DNA of 64,000 nucleotides from Candidatus Rhabdochlamydia oedothoracis (GTDB lineage Bacteria; Chlamydiota; Chlamydiia; Chlamydiales; Rhabdochlamydiaceae): NCBI RefSeq assembly GCF_019453995.1, contig NZ_CP075587.1, positions 1 to 64,000 of the forward strand, read 5' to 3'. Shown piece by piece: positions 53,493 to 62,270 of this stretch (position 1 is its first letter; each line of letters starts with the position of its first letter). The notes under the pieces were generated by a model. It saw only the letters and a program-made list of their open reading frames with translations, ran no database searches and was not told where the DNA came from. The position numbers and the translations under genes were made by a program.

Positions 53493-54734
53493 ATGGATAT
53501 GTTCGCTTTCGCGCAAAAGACCGACTGCATTATTCTAGCAGGAGGACAAGGGACTCGTTTGTTTCCTCTTACCCAAACCCGCTGTAAACCAGCGGTTTGC
53601 TTTGGTGGAGCCTATCGCTTAATCGATATTCCTCTTTCTCATTGTTTACACGCTAAATTAGACTCGATCTTTGTGATTACTCAATACTTAGCCTCCTCTT
53701 TGCAACAACACATCTATGAAACCTATCATTTCGATCAATTTCATAAGAACAATATTCAACTGCTTTCCCCTGAAGAAACACCTACGCGCAAAGTTTGGTT
53801 TAAAGGAACCGCTGATTCCATTAGACAAAATCTTGAGTATTTCGAAGCCTCCTCTGCAGAGTACTTTTTAATTCTGTCAGCAGATCAACTCTACAACATG
53901 GATTTCAATAAGCTATTTGCCTTTGCAGAGGAGAGTAATGCCGATTTTATCATTGCTGCTTTAAACGTTAAAGAGCAAGAAGCAAAGCGTATGGGGGTAC
54001 TCAATATTTCTGCTAAAAAGCAAGTTTTGGACTTTTTTGAAAAACCTTCTGATACAATAACTCTCAAACGATTTAGCCAATCAAATTTAAACTCCAAATA
54101 CTTAGGATCCATGGGTATTTATTTATGCAAAAGAAAAACCTTATTTAATTTGCTAAAAGAAGAAGGGGATGATTTTGGTAGGCATCTTATTCCTTTACAG
54201 GTAAATAAGGGAGGCACCTATTGCTATCAACATGAGGAATATTGGGAAGATATTGGTACTGTTCTTTCCTATTACAAAGCAAATTTAGCTCTAACTCAAA
54301 AAAACCATCTTGATACCAAACCTATTTTTACTACCGCGCAACAACTAACTAGCACTTTAATTAGAGATACAAAAGTAATAAATTCTATTATTGCTCAAGG
54401 ATCCATTAGCGAAGCTTCTCAAATTACCAATAGTGTCATTGGTATGCGCATTAAAATAGACTCTGGTAGTATTATTGAAAGCTGCATTTTAGTGGGCAAT
54501 CTTAGTGCATTCCCTTCTTCTAGTACCCTACCGCAATATTGTTCTATCGGTAGAAATTGCATTTTGAAAAAAGTGATTGTCGATGAACATACTATTATCG
54601 GCAATAACGTAACATTGACCAATCCAAATGCTATAAATCACCTAGATACCTTTAAAGATCATGGTATTTATATTCGAGATGGGATTATCATCGTAACATC
54701 TGGAACAAAAATTCCTAATGGGTTTACTATCTAA
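53493..54734 (+). CDS. glgC: Glucose-1-phosphate adenylyltransferase
   Basis: 413 residues. Makes ADP-glucose for glycogen synthesis. The nucleotide-binding signature LAGGQGTRLFPLT (about residues 15-27), KPAVCFGGAYRLIDIPLSH, WFKGTADSIRQNL and DFFEKPSD are intact, followed by a left-handed beta-helix C-terminus. Slightly shorter than the Chlamydia enzyme. Its TAA overlaps the ATG of the phosphoesterase gene by 1 base, so the two are coupled. About 210 bases upstream are non-coding and AT-rich and could hold its promoter. Confidence 0.93.
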   Translation: MDMFAFAQKTDCIILAGGQGTRLFPLTQTRCKPAVCFGGAYRLIDIPLSHCLHAKLDSIFVITQYLASSLQQHIYETYHFDQFHKNNIQLLSPEETPTRKVWFKGTADSIRQNLEYFEASSAEYFLILSADQLYNMDFNKLFAFAEESNADFIIAALNVKEQEAKRMGVLNISAKKQVLDFFEKPSDTITLKRFSQSNLNSKYLGSMGIYLCKRKTLFNLLKEEGDDFGRHLIPLQVNKGGTYCYQHEEYWEDIGTVLSYYKANLALTQKNHLDTKPIFTTAQQLTSTLIRDTKVINSIIAQGSISEASQITNSVIGMRIKIDSGSIIESCILVGNLSAFPSSSTLPQYCSIGRNCILKKVIVDEHTIIGNNVTLTNPNAINHLDTFKDHGIYIRDGIIIVTSGTKIPNGFTI

Positions 54735-55477
54735 TGAAAATTTGGGCTCTTTCAGATCCGCATCTTTGTTTTGGTGCACCTAAAAAATCTATGGAGGTTT
54801 TTGGTCCCCCTTGGAAAAATTACATAGATAAAATCTATGCTAATTGGCTAGAGTGTATTGAAAAAGAAGATTTGGTATTGATTCCAGGGGATATCTCTTG
54901 GGCCATGCATCTAAAGGAAGCTCTTATTGACTTAGCATGGTTAGATGCGCTACCTGGGCATAAAATTATCTTACGAGGAAATCATGACTATTGGTGGAGC
55001 TCAAAAGCAAAACTTGTCCAAGCCATGCCCTCTTCCATTCAATGGATTCATAATGATGCTATTTTATGGCAATATATAGCCATCGGCGGCAGTAGATTAT
55101 GGGATACCTACGAATATCAATTTACTAACTACATCGAATTCAAAGAAAATCCCCTACAAAAAAAACTCTCAGAAAAGAATGCTGAAAAACAAGAGGCTAT
55201 TTTTTCAAGAGAGCTTGAGCGCTTGAAATTAAGCTTAAAACAGTTATCTCCTCTTGCACGTGTTCGTATTGCGCTAACTCACTATCCTCCTATTGGTCCT
55301 CATTTAAATCCTTCTCGCACTTCGGAAATTTTAGAACAATTTCAGATTCAATACTGTGTGTTTGGGCATTTACACAATGTGAGAAGAAAAGCACTTCCTT
55401 TTGGTACAGCTCGCGGAGTTCAGTATATCTTAACCTCTTGTGACTATTTAGATTTCAAACCTTTACGTATTCTCTAA
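54734..55477 (+). CDS. Calcineurin-like metallophosphoesterase
   Basis: 247 residues. All metal-binding blocks are visible: SDPHLC (D-x-H), PGDISW (GD), LRGNHDYWW (GNH[D]), LTHYPP (H) and FGHLHN (GHxH). Substrate unknown. Coupled to glgC, the same neighbour as in Chlamydia, so it may act in or beside glycogen metabolism; this is inferred from context. Convergent with the next gene (15-bp overlap). Confidence 0.87.
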   Translation: MKIWALSDPHLCFGAPKKSMEVFGPPWKNYIDKIYANWLECIEKEDLVLIPGDISWAMHLKEALIDLAWLDALPGHKIILRGNHDYWWSSKAKLVQAMPSSIQWIHNDAILWQYIAIGGSRLWDTYEYQFTNYIEFKENPLQKKLSEKNAEKQEAIFSRELERLKLSLKQLSPLARVRIALTHYPPIGPHLNPSRTSEILEQFQIQYCVFGHLHNVRRKALPFGTARGVQYILTSCDYLDFKPLRIL

Positions 55478-56443
55478 TACTGCTTTGACTATATCCAAGT
55501 AAATAGGATCTCTCTTGTTTAATGGGACATCTACAGGACAATTTTTCCGAGTATTACTAATTTGAGAAATATGTCTTTCTTCTTCTTCTAGGTCCATGTA
55601 ATGATAATATTCAGCCATCATTTCAAGCACATCCTGAAATTGCTCTTCTGTTTTCATAGAAAGAAGCGCTTGTTTGACTACCTTAAAGAAAAACTCTCGA
55701 TTCCCTCGATAGACTAAATAATCCATCAAAATCAAAAGAGACTCAAAATCCGGCTCTTCTTGTAAATACTCTAGAAATCGATCGAACATCAAAGAGGCAG
55801 ATGGGGTGTCTGTTGATAGAAATAAGCAGATTCTTAATGCCTCAAACCGTTTTTTATGAATCACATAGGGAGAAAATCCATCTAAAAACTTAGAAGCACC
55901 AACGTAATTTTCCTCTATCATTTGATTAGCAATATAATCGAGGATAAATCCTTCTAAATCATGAGCAGAGTAGCTACATGCATAGAGAAAAACCTCTTCT
56001 GCAGACCCTTCTTTATCCGCTGCATTGTCGAGAATATCTTCCAATGATTCTAAGGCTTCTTGTAGTTGATCAACTTCTACCAAAGACCCTCTATCATATG
56101 CATCTATTAAACAATCCAATTGATCGCAAAACAAAGAAATAGGTAGATTTTCCGGCAGAAGTCTACGCCACAGCTCAAACAGCAAAAGATAACATTTAGC
56201 TTGACCTTCTTCTTCCTTTGGCCATATATGTTTGGTTAGTTCCTCTGGATTATCAAATTGCTGAGCTTGTTCTACAAAACTCACTTCATTAAAAAAAATA
56301 CCAATTTTACCCAGACGTGTAAATAAAGTAGCAAGTTTCAATTCTCGTAAATCCTCTATCTGCCAGGGAGCAACTCGAGTCTTAGGATTATTGTTGTGTT
56401 TTACTCGCAATAAATTATAGAGGGACTTTCCACGTAATTGCAT
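55463..56443 (-). CDS. Hypothetical acidic alpha-helical protein
   Basis: 326 residues with no signal peptide or membrane segment. It is largely acidic (many Glu/Asp, for example LESLEDILDNAADKEGSAEE) and predicted helical throughout, with possible TPR/HEAT-like pairing in the middle. No named family recognised. Probably cytosolic. Single gene on the minus strand facing the glgC unit. Confidence 0.7.
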   Translation of the reverse strand: MQLRGKSLYNLLRVKHNNNPKTRVAPWQIEDLRELKLATLFTRLGKIGIFFNEVSFVEQAQQFDNPEELTKHIWPKEEEGQAKCYLLLFELWRRLLPENLPISLFCDQLDCLIDAYDRGSLVEVDQLQEALESLEDILDNAADKEGSAEEVFLYACSYSAHDLEGFILDYIANQMIEENYVGASKFLDGFSPYVIHKKRFEALRICLFLSTDTPSASLMFDRFLEYLQEEPDFESLLILMDYLVYRGNREFFFKVVKQALLSMKTEEQFQDVLEMMAEYYHYMDLEEEERHISQISNTRKNCPVDVPLNKRDPIYLDIVKAVLENT

Positions 56444-56543
56444 ATTACCATATCTGTTAAGAAAATATTAAGACTACTATGCGTAAAGATATTTTGTCAA
56501 ATCTATACAAAAAAAAGCGTTCACGGGTAGATTAGAAAGCATT

Positions 56544-56996
56544 ATGAAACGTATCATCGAGAAACGCCCTTTCTTACTACTAGAGCTATTGGTCGCCTTA
56601 TTTTTGCTTATCACTATGATCCTACCCTTTGCTTATTTGCCTATAAAAGCTTTGCAAAAAGAATATCTCTCTCTACAAGAGCTGCAGCTACGTAGGTTAG
56701 CTGATATCCAATTTTCTGTTATTAAAAAAGATCTGTATTCCCAGGAAAAAAAATTTCTAGCTGTTTTATCAGCAAAGGGTCCAAAAGAGAAAATCGAACT
56801 TTCAGCACCTGAATCGTTTATTCTAAAATTAGGTTCTTCTTCTAAGAAACTAATCATAAAAAAGTATGGATATATACATTTACAAGAAAACAACCATTAT
56901 TTGATTCGTATTCTCATCGAAATATATCCAGAAAATGCAAAAGTTAAAAAAAGATATTTCATTTACCAACTCTTCATAAAAACCCGTACTATTTAA
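56544..56996 (+). CDS. Type II secretion pseudopilin-like protein (GspI/GspH-like)
   Basis: 150 residues. A basic leader (MKRIIEKR) is followed by PFLLLELLVALFLL, with Glu at position 5 counted from the Phe, and a hydrophobic helix (about residues 10-32). A short C-terminal beta domain follows (IKKYGYIHL, NHYLIRILIEIYP, KRYFIYQLFI). As in the pseudopilin at 5581, no Gly stands at -1. In Chlamydia the minor pseudopilins cluster with gspG; here this one is 50 kb from the other and next to IS debris, so the cluster is broken. Confidence 0.7.
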   Translation: MKRIIEKRPFLLLELLVALFLLITMILPFAYLPIKALQKEYLSLQELQLRRLADIQFSVIKKDLYSQEKKFLAVLSAKGPKEKIELSAPESFILKLGSSSKKLIIKKYGYIHLQENNHYLIRILIEIYPENAKVKKRYFIYQLFIKTRTI

Positions 56997-57010
56997 GTCT
57001 TGTCTATTAG

Positions 57011-57265
57011 ACCTCTTGCGTAGTTAAATAAAAATTTCATAATTGTAGATTCCAGCAATAAGATTGAACCGTAAACCAAACCTTTCTATATCTTTTGTTT
57101 TGCTCTTCCAATAAAATTAAGACCATTTCTTCAAAAGTTTTTCGTTTCACTCCTGTCTGTCTTCTAAATTGCTCGGGTGGGATAGATTGAAGTTCTAAGT
57201 AATTTTTCCTTTCCCTCCATTTAGGAAAGAAGTATAGCGAAAATCTAATTACGCAAGAAGTCTAG
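57011..57265 (-). mobile_element. Internally deleted IS5-superfamily element (MITE-like)
   Basis: The ends TAGACCTCTTGCGTAGTTA and, on the other side, the complement of TAGACTTCTTGCGTAATTA form imperfect inverted repeats about 255 bp apart. On the minus strand the interior encodes the transposase beginning YLELQSIPPEQFRRQTGVKRKTFEEMVLIL, followed after a fused deletion by the typical C-terminus RFGLRFNLIAGIYNYE. The catalytic core is gone. A third IS5-type family, distinct from those at 30785 and 32073. Confidence 0.8.
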
Positions 57266-57371
57266 TAAAAAACTCGATAGATTTTTAAAAATTTTTGTTA
57301 TTTTTAATAAAAATGTTATATGCATATATCTTTAAAGAATAAAGTTAACTATTTATAACATTTGAGTACAT

Positions 57372-60311
57372 ATGGATTCTAAGCACTTTCTTATCTTAAC
57401 TAGCATAATTTTTTTTTCAGCTCCTTTGTGGGGCGATACCTATACAGTTTCAAGTGAAGCCGATGCAGGCCCAGGCAGCCTTAGACAAGCTATTTTAGAT
57501 CTGAATGAGACAGGGAATACAGCTACTAATACTATAACTATAAATAGCGGATTGCCTCCTATTCTGCTTACTAGCAAATTACCTGTTATCCAAAGAACGG
57601 CAAAGATTACTACGTCTGGAACAGTTCCTCAAATAATTGATGGGAACCAAAATCGTTTATTCGTTGCAAATGCTAATCTAACTATCGAAAATTGCAATAT
57701 ACAAAATGGTGCAGCTATTGGGGGAAATGGAATCTCAAATCGAAGTAGTGGAGGAGGAGGAGGATTAGGAGCAGGGGGTGGAGTGTATGTAGCTCCTAAT
57801 ACTGTTGTTACTTTGAATAACACCTCTCTTAAGAATAATCTTGCACAAGGAGGAAAAGGTGCAGGTGGTTTTCAAAATTTGAAAGGAGGAGGTTTCAGTG
57901 GATCAGGAGGAGGTGCTAGTTTTTCATCAGCTGACCCAAATGCTAGTCCGACACAAGGAGGAGGGGATAATCCAGGTCAACATGGAGCGAACGGAAACCC
58001 ATTAGCAGGAGGAGGAAATGGAGGAGGAAATGGAGGAAGGGTAACAGCTGAGGTTTTGTACAACGGCATCCCTTATAAAATATTTTACCTAGGTTCTAAA
58101 TTCCCAGTCAATAAAATTGGTCCTGCTTTTCAAGTTGGTAAAGCCATTTATGACCTTTTTTTTAAGGATCCTTTAGAACCCAAATTCGAGATAACAAATG
58201 GTGATTTAGGTAGTAGTTCTAGAGACTTAAGCAATGGTGGTGGTGGAAAAGGTGGCTCTACTACAGGTAGTATTTATGAGTTTTTGACAAGTGATCAAGT
58301 TGTAGATGGAGGAACGGGAGGAAAAGGAGGAGCCGGTGGAGGCGGGGGTGGAGGTGCGTATGTTGCACAACCTCCAACACTATTTCAGCAAAAAGCAAAT
58401 GTCCTATTCGGGGAAAAAATAGTCTATGTAAAAATACAACTTGTATCTCAACCTGGTAATGGTGGTGATAAGGGCGGTGGCGGTGGTGCTGCAAGTGTCC
58501 TAAGAAACGGTGGTGGTGGTGGTGGTTATGGCAGCGGTGGTGGTGGGGGATCCTCATCTGTGATTGACCTTTCAACTCCACAAAAAGGACGGGGAGAGGT
58601 TCCAGGCCCCATTTCCAGAACTCCTAATCAGGCAATAGCACAACTAGTACCTATAACGGGTTTTGGTAGTGGTGGTGGTGGTGGTGGGTTTGGCGGTGGT
58701 GGCGGTGGTGGTGGTGGAGATTTAACGACCCTCCCAGGAGCAACAGTCAAATATACAACGGGAGGAGGAGGAGGATTCAAAGCTCTTAGGCTTAACCCGA
58801 TAGTAATTTCTGTTGGGAGAAACATTCCTTTCCAGGGAGGAGGGGGAGGAGGCGGAGGTGGTTTTGGAGGCGGCGGAGGTGGCAACGATGCTTTTCTTCA
58901 GGAAACGCCTTCTGAAAACAACGAAAAGTATTATCATGTTTTTAAGGCTGGTGAGGTCAGCCAAGGAGGGAGCTTTGGGGGAAATGGCGGTGGTCAGGCT
59001 CAACAAATAAAACCTTATGCAGGAAGTGGTGGTGGTGGAGCTGGAATTGGAGGAGCTGTTTTTGTTGGTAACAACGCGCAGTTAGTTATCCAAGACTCGG
59101 TTTCTTTACGTGGGAATCAAACCCAAGGAGGCGAGGCTGGAACAGATTCTGTCGGATCTGATATTGCTCTACCCGCTGGGCCTGGGCTTGGATTTGCTGA
59201 CGATATTTTTTTATATAGTGACGCTAAGTTAGTATTTCAAAATGAGAACTCTTTACTAGCAGATTTTAGTATCCAATCAGATCCAGGAAGTTTTCAAGAT
59301 ATAGGGGTTAGAAAAGAAGGTAGTGGCACGGTTACTATGACCTCACAAAAAAACAACTATCGAGGACCTACTGTAATCAAAGAGGGAACTATTGTTATAG
59401 CAAGTGATGTGCTGGGATTTCGTTCTTCAGAGCTCGTTTTTGCAGGAGGAACCCTTGAAGCAACGGATACTTTTTCCTTAGAAAGGGATATTATTTTAAA
59501 TTTAGAGGGAACTATTGCTGTAAATCCTTCTCGTACTTTATTTATTGGAGGCCCTATCCGGGGTGAGGGTTCTCTCACAAAAACAGACGCGGGGACCTTG
59601 GTTTTAACAGAAACAGTTCCTATGGGAAATTTGATCATAAAAGACGGAACTGTGCAAGGAAACGCATCTTATATACAAAACGATGTTCTTATTAACAGCT
59701 TCGGAACTCTAATTTTTGACCAAAACTTTTCAGGAGCCTACGAAGGTCAAATATCAGGTAATGGTACTCTAGTTAAAGATGGAACTGAAAGATTATCTTT
59801 TATTGGAGTTGATGATTTTGCAGGTAATACTATTATTCAAAACGGGACTCTTGTCATTCCTGTCAAAGAAAAATTTGCCAGCAATTCTGTTAATGTAATG
59901 CGTGGCACACTGCAAAATAATGGAACAATCAATGCAGGCGTTGTTACCAACTATGGCTATATTTTTGGCTCTGGAACATTCAATATAAGCATTATGAAGA
60001 ACTTCGGTTTTGTAGAACCAGGGAATTCTATTGGAACCCTTACAATCAACGGGAATTATACGCAAGACCCATCTGGTAGATTAGGTATAGAAATTGATGT
60101 TATAGGAGGAAGCGATCTACTAGAAGTGACAGGGATGGCCTCGTTGAACGGGGAGCTTCTCATCAAGCCTACACCCGGAGTTTATTTAGAAGGAACAACC
60201 TATACTTTTCTTACTGCAGAATCTGTCACAGGACAATTTAGCCGTACTGTTATTAGTAGGCCCTTTGATTACACCATCAATTATTTGCCTAACCAAGTTC
60301 AACTCTTTTAA
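57372..60311 (+). CDS. Glycine-rich autotransporter, passenger part (frame broken before barrel)
   Basis: 979 residues. Signal peptide (FLILTSIIFFSAPLWGD), then a beta-helix start (GPGSLRQAILDLNETG, TIENCNIQNGAAIGGNG). A long region (about 115-570) follows with many runs of five to nine Gly, often written as GGT or GGA repeats in the DNA. Then come passenger-associated repeats (GSGTVTMTSQKNNYRGPTVIKEGT, GAGTLVLTE-like, NGTLVIPVKEKF) and a pre-barrel segment (LEGTTYTFLTAESV, FDYTINYLPNQVQL). The frame stops at 60311, while the adjacent frame continues at once as LLKSPSVVVG into the barrel. One base seems to be missing near TCTTTTAAAATC. It is the likely major surface adhesin of this region, comparable in role to chlamydial Pmp proteins. 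Confidence 0.82.
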   Translation: MDSKHFLILTSIIFFSAPLWGDTYTVSSEADAGPGSLRQAILDLNETGNTATNTITINSGLPPILLTSKLPVIQRTAKITTSGTVPQIIDGNQNRLFVANANLTIENCNIQNGAAIGGNGISNRSSGGGGGLGAGGGVYVAPNTVVTLNNTSLKNNLAQGGKGAGGFQNLKGGGFSGSGGGASFSSADPNASPTQGGGDNPGQHGANGNPLAGGGNGGGNGGRVTAEVLYNGIPYKIFYLGSKFPVNKIGPAFQVGKAIYDLFFKDPLEPKFEITNGDLGSSSRDLSNGGGGKGGSTTGSIYEFLTSDQVVDGGTGGKGGAGGGGGGGAYVAQPPTLFQQKANVLFGEKIVYVKIQLVSQPGNGGDKGGGGGAASVLRNGGGGGGYGSGGGGGSSSVIDLSTPQKGRGEVPGPISRTPNQAIAQLVPITGFGSGGGGGGFGGGGGGGGGDLTTLPGATVKYTTGGGGGFKALRLNPIVISVGRNIPFQGGGGGGGGGFGGGGGGNDAFLQETPSENNEKYYHVFKAGEVSQGGSFGGNGGGQAQQIKPYAGSGGGGAGIGGAVFVGNNAQLVIQDSVSLRGNQTQGGEAGTDSVGSDIALPAGPGLGFADDIFLYSDAKLVFQNENSLLADFSIQSDPGSFQDIGVRKEGSGTVTMTSQKNNYRGPTVIKEGTIVIASDVLGFRSSELVFAGGTLEATDTFSLERDIILNLEGTIAVNPSRTLFIGGPIRGEGSLTKTDAGTLVLTETVPMGNLIIKDGTVQGNASYIQNDVLINSFGTLIFDQNFSGAYEGQISGNGTLVKDGTERLSFIGVDDFAGNTIIQNGTLVIPVKEKFASNSVNVMRGTLQNNGTINAGVVTNYGYIFGSGTFNISIMKNFGFVEPGNSIGTLTINGNYTQDPSGRLGIEIDVIGGSDLLEVTGMASLNGELLIKPTPGVYLEGTTYTFLTAESVTGQFSRTVISRPFDYTINYLPNQVQLF

Positions 60312-61453
60312 AATCCCCTTCTGTAGTTGTAGGTATGCCTGATTCTAACTTGACCGGTAATCCGAAATCTGTTGCAGATTGTCTATTTTGTAATAACTTT
60401 GATTTTGCAAATACAGATCTAGTTTTAGTGGCTAATGCGTTACTCCAGCTACCGATGGATGAATATGCAAAAGCACTTAAAAGCTTAACCCCTGCTGCAT
60501 TTGGATCTCTGCCCTTAGTTGAACTCGAGAACAATTTTAATTTTGCCAATACCTTTTTTTTAACAGGAGTTGGTCAAAGGTCTTATTGTTACGCAGATAT
60601 CGATGAACCTACAAATATTTGGTTTAACCCTTTAGGGTTTATTTATTCACAAGAAGAGCGTCAAGGAGCTCCTGGCTTTACGGCTCGCACCTGGGGAGTT
60701 GCAGTGGGGGCAGACCGCCTATTTCTCGATGAGTGGAGCCTAGGCATAGGATTTGAATACTCTCATGCCCAACTTGATTGGAAACATCAGGTGGGCCATG
60801 CTCATGCTGATTCCATATACTTAGGTCCTTATGTTAAGTACGACTGTGAAAATTTCTATTTCGATTTTCTGCTTTTAGGAGTAGGTAATTTCTATGATGT
60901 GGATCGAAAAATTGTATTTCCAGGGCTTTCTAGAAAAGCGCATAGCGATCCTACTACTTGGAACCTTTCAGAGATTCTCCTAGCAGGGTTTAGATTAGAG
61001 CCTTTCCATATAGACAATTTTTTCGTTCAACCTGAAATCAGATTAGATCAAACCAACTCGTTCCAAGGGAAATTTAAAGAAAAAGGAGCTCAGTCTATTG
61101 ACCTTTCTATAAAAGGCAAATGCTCTTCCTTTTTACGTTCTTTGGTCAATATTAAAGTCACTAAAGAATCATGTGTTGCTGGTTTTTGCTTAGTTCCTAG
61201 TGTCAATCTAGGTTGGTTGAGAACAACTCCTCTAACGCGCGGTCATTACACTTCTGGATTTAGAGGGGGAACATTTTTTAGACCTGATTTTACAACTTCT
61301 AACTTTCACCAAACAATCGATCAATTGCTCGTGGGTGCGCAATTTCTTGTCTCCCGCCAAGGAGACATCCAGTTATCTATAGGATATGAAGGGGTTTTTG
61401 GAAAAAGATCAACAGTGAATGAAATGAATATAAATGCGTCTTGGAATTTTTAA
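60302..61453 (+). CDS. Autotransporter beta-barrel domain (second part of the split gene)
   Basis: The frame is open from 60302 across the passenger stop. The first ATG is 60335 (372 residues), but this lacks a signal peptide and a ribosome-binding sequence, so it probably needs the passenger frame. It contains the pre-barrel helix, then FTARTWGVAVGADRLF, GIGFEYSHAQLDWKH, VKYDCENFYFDFLLLG, VQPEIRLDQTNSF, LVPSVNLGWLRTT and the terminal strand NEMNINASWNF with the Phe recognised by the BAM machinery. Apart from the frame break the domain looks complete. Its last 440 bp recur at 14837-15279. Confidence 0.82.
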   Translation, partial: TLLKSPSVVVGMPDSNLTGNPKSVADCLFCNNFDFANTDLVLVANALLQLPMDEYAKALKSLTPAAFGSLPLVELENNFNFANTFFLTGVGQRSYCYADIDEPTNIWFNPLGFIYSQEERQGAPGFTARTWGVAVGADRLFLDEWSLGIGFEYSHAQLDWKHQVGHAHADSIYLGPYVKYDCENFYFDFLLLGVGNFYDVDRKIVFPGLSRKAHSDPTTWNLSEILLAGFRLEPFHIDNFFVQPEIRLDQTNSFQGKFKEKGAQSIDLSIKGKCSSFLRSLVNIKVTKESCVAGFCLVPSVNLGWLRTTPLTRGHYTSGFRGGTFFRPDFTTSNFHQTIDQLLVGAQFLVSRQGDIQLSIGYEGVFGKRSTVNEMNINASWNF

Positions 61454-61483
61454 CTCTTACTTTTAATCCTTTTTATACGGTTC

Positions 61484-61740
61484 AAAGTAAGTGTTTCTCT
61501 TGCATAGCTTAAGGAAACAGCTATATGCTAAAACGTTTTTTACACCGAACAAATGGTTTTTATGTAGTGAATCGGAAAGAGAAAACAAGCTTTGTAATTA
61601 TTGATGCTCAAAAAGTAAGTGTTTCTCTTGCATAGCTTAAGGAAACAGCTATATGCTAAAACGTTTTTTACACCGAACAAATGGTTTTTATGTAGTGAAT
61701 CGGAAAGAGAAAACAAGCTTTGTAATTATTGATGCTCAAA
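61484..61740 (+). repeat. Tandem 128-bp duplication in IS5 debris
   Basis: The sequence from GTAAGTGTTTCTCTTGC (61487) to GATGCTCAAA (about 61612) repeats immediately from 61615 with a period of 128 bp. Each unit joins an inverted IS5 segment (GCTAAAACGTTTTTTACACCG..., the complement of the AAAATGTTTTAGC region) to a direct IS5 orfB segment (TCGGAAAGAGAAAACAAGC). Confidence 0.85.
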
Positions 61741-61875
61741 GTGTTAAAAATACTGATACATCAGAGAAGAAAGGATATGATGCAGAGAAAAAAATATCAG
61801 GAATAAAAAGACATATAGCATTCGATACCCAAGGACTTCCTCATGCTATTCACATTACCACCGCTAATATACTGA
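61530..61875 (+). mobile_element. Rearranged IS5-family fragment
   Basis: After the duplication the orfB frame reads KEKTSFVIIDAQSVKNTDTSEKKGYDAEKKISGIKRHIAFDTQGLPHAIHITTANI, then leaves IS5 at about 61870. It contains only the first catalytic Asp, has one arm inverted, and is not functional. Confidence 0.8.
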
Positions 61876-61953
61876 AACGCATTAGAAAAAAGACTTTTCA
61901 AACACTAAATTCATTGAATTTTTCTCATTGATTAAGTTATAAACCTTACATCT

Positions 61954-62067
61954 ATGCAACCTGAAGCGAACTTTTTAACAAGAAACCAAAAAGACATTCT
62001 CAAGGCTCGTCATCGCCATGAACGGGATAAAAGGCTATGCGATAGAATCAAATCTATTTTATTGTTA
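61954..62067 (+). pseudogene. N-terminal fragment of a different IS630-family transposase
   Basis: The ATG at 61954 starts MQPEANFLTRNQKDILKARH followed by RHERDKRLCDRIKSILLL, the characteristic first helix of another IS630 lineage, before an IS5 end cuts it. The missing C-terminus appears at 63411 on the far side of the IS30 copy D. Confidence 0.7.
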
Positions 62068-62270
62068 GAGCCTGTTTAAAATCTTTTCAAAAGTAGAGCA
62101 ATAAAAGCAAGAACCACCATATTCAGGCTTGTATGTAGTTTTCTTTCGCAATTTTTCCATAGCCTGCGACATTTTTCTATCCACGCAAAAGAACGCTCTA
62201 CAACCCATCTTTTGGGATAACTGTAAAAGTATGAAGTGTATTTCTTTTGGCTATTTCTACTATACATCCC
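62068..62270 (-). mobile_element. IS5-family fragment (transposase 3' end, frameshifted)
   Basis: Terminal repeat GAGCCTGTTTAAAATCTTTT and the minus-strand coding end (RWVVERSFAWIEKCRR...LLLKRF). One A is missing in TTTTGGGATAACTG compared with the other copies. It is cut by IS30 copy D after TATACATCC. Confidence 0.85.

Noticed and set aside
58261-58885. Minus-strand frames rich in His and Pro opposite the autotransporter passenger
   Set aside because: They are the complement of GGT/GGA/GGC glycine codons. Poly-Pro and poly-His strings follow automatically and no start or ribosome-binding site supports them.
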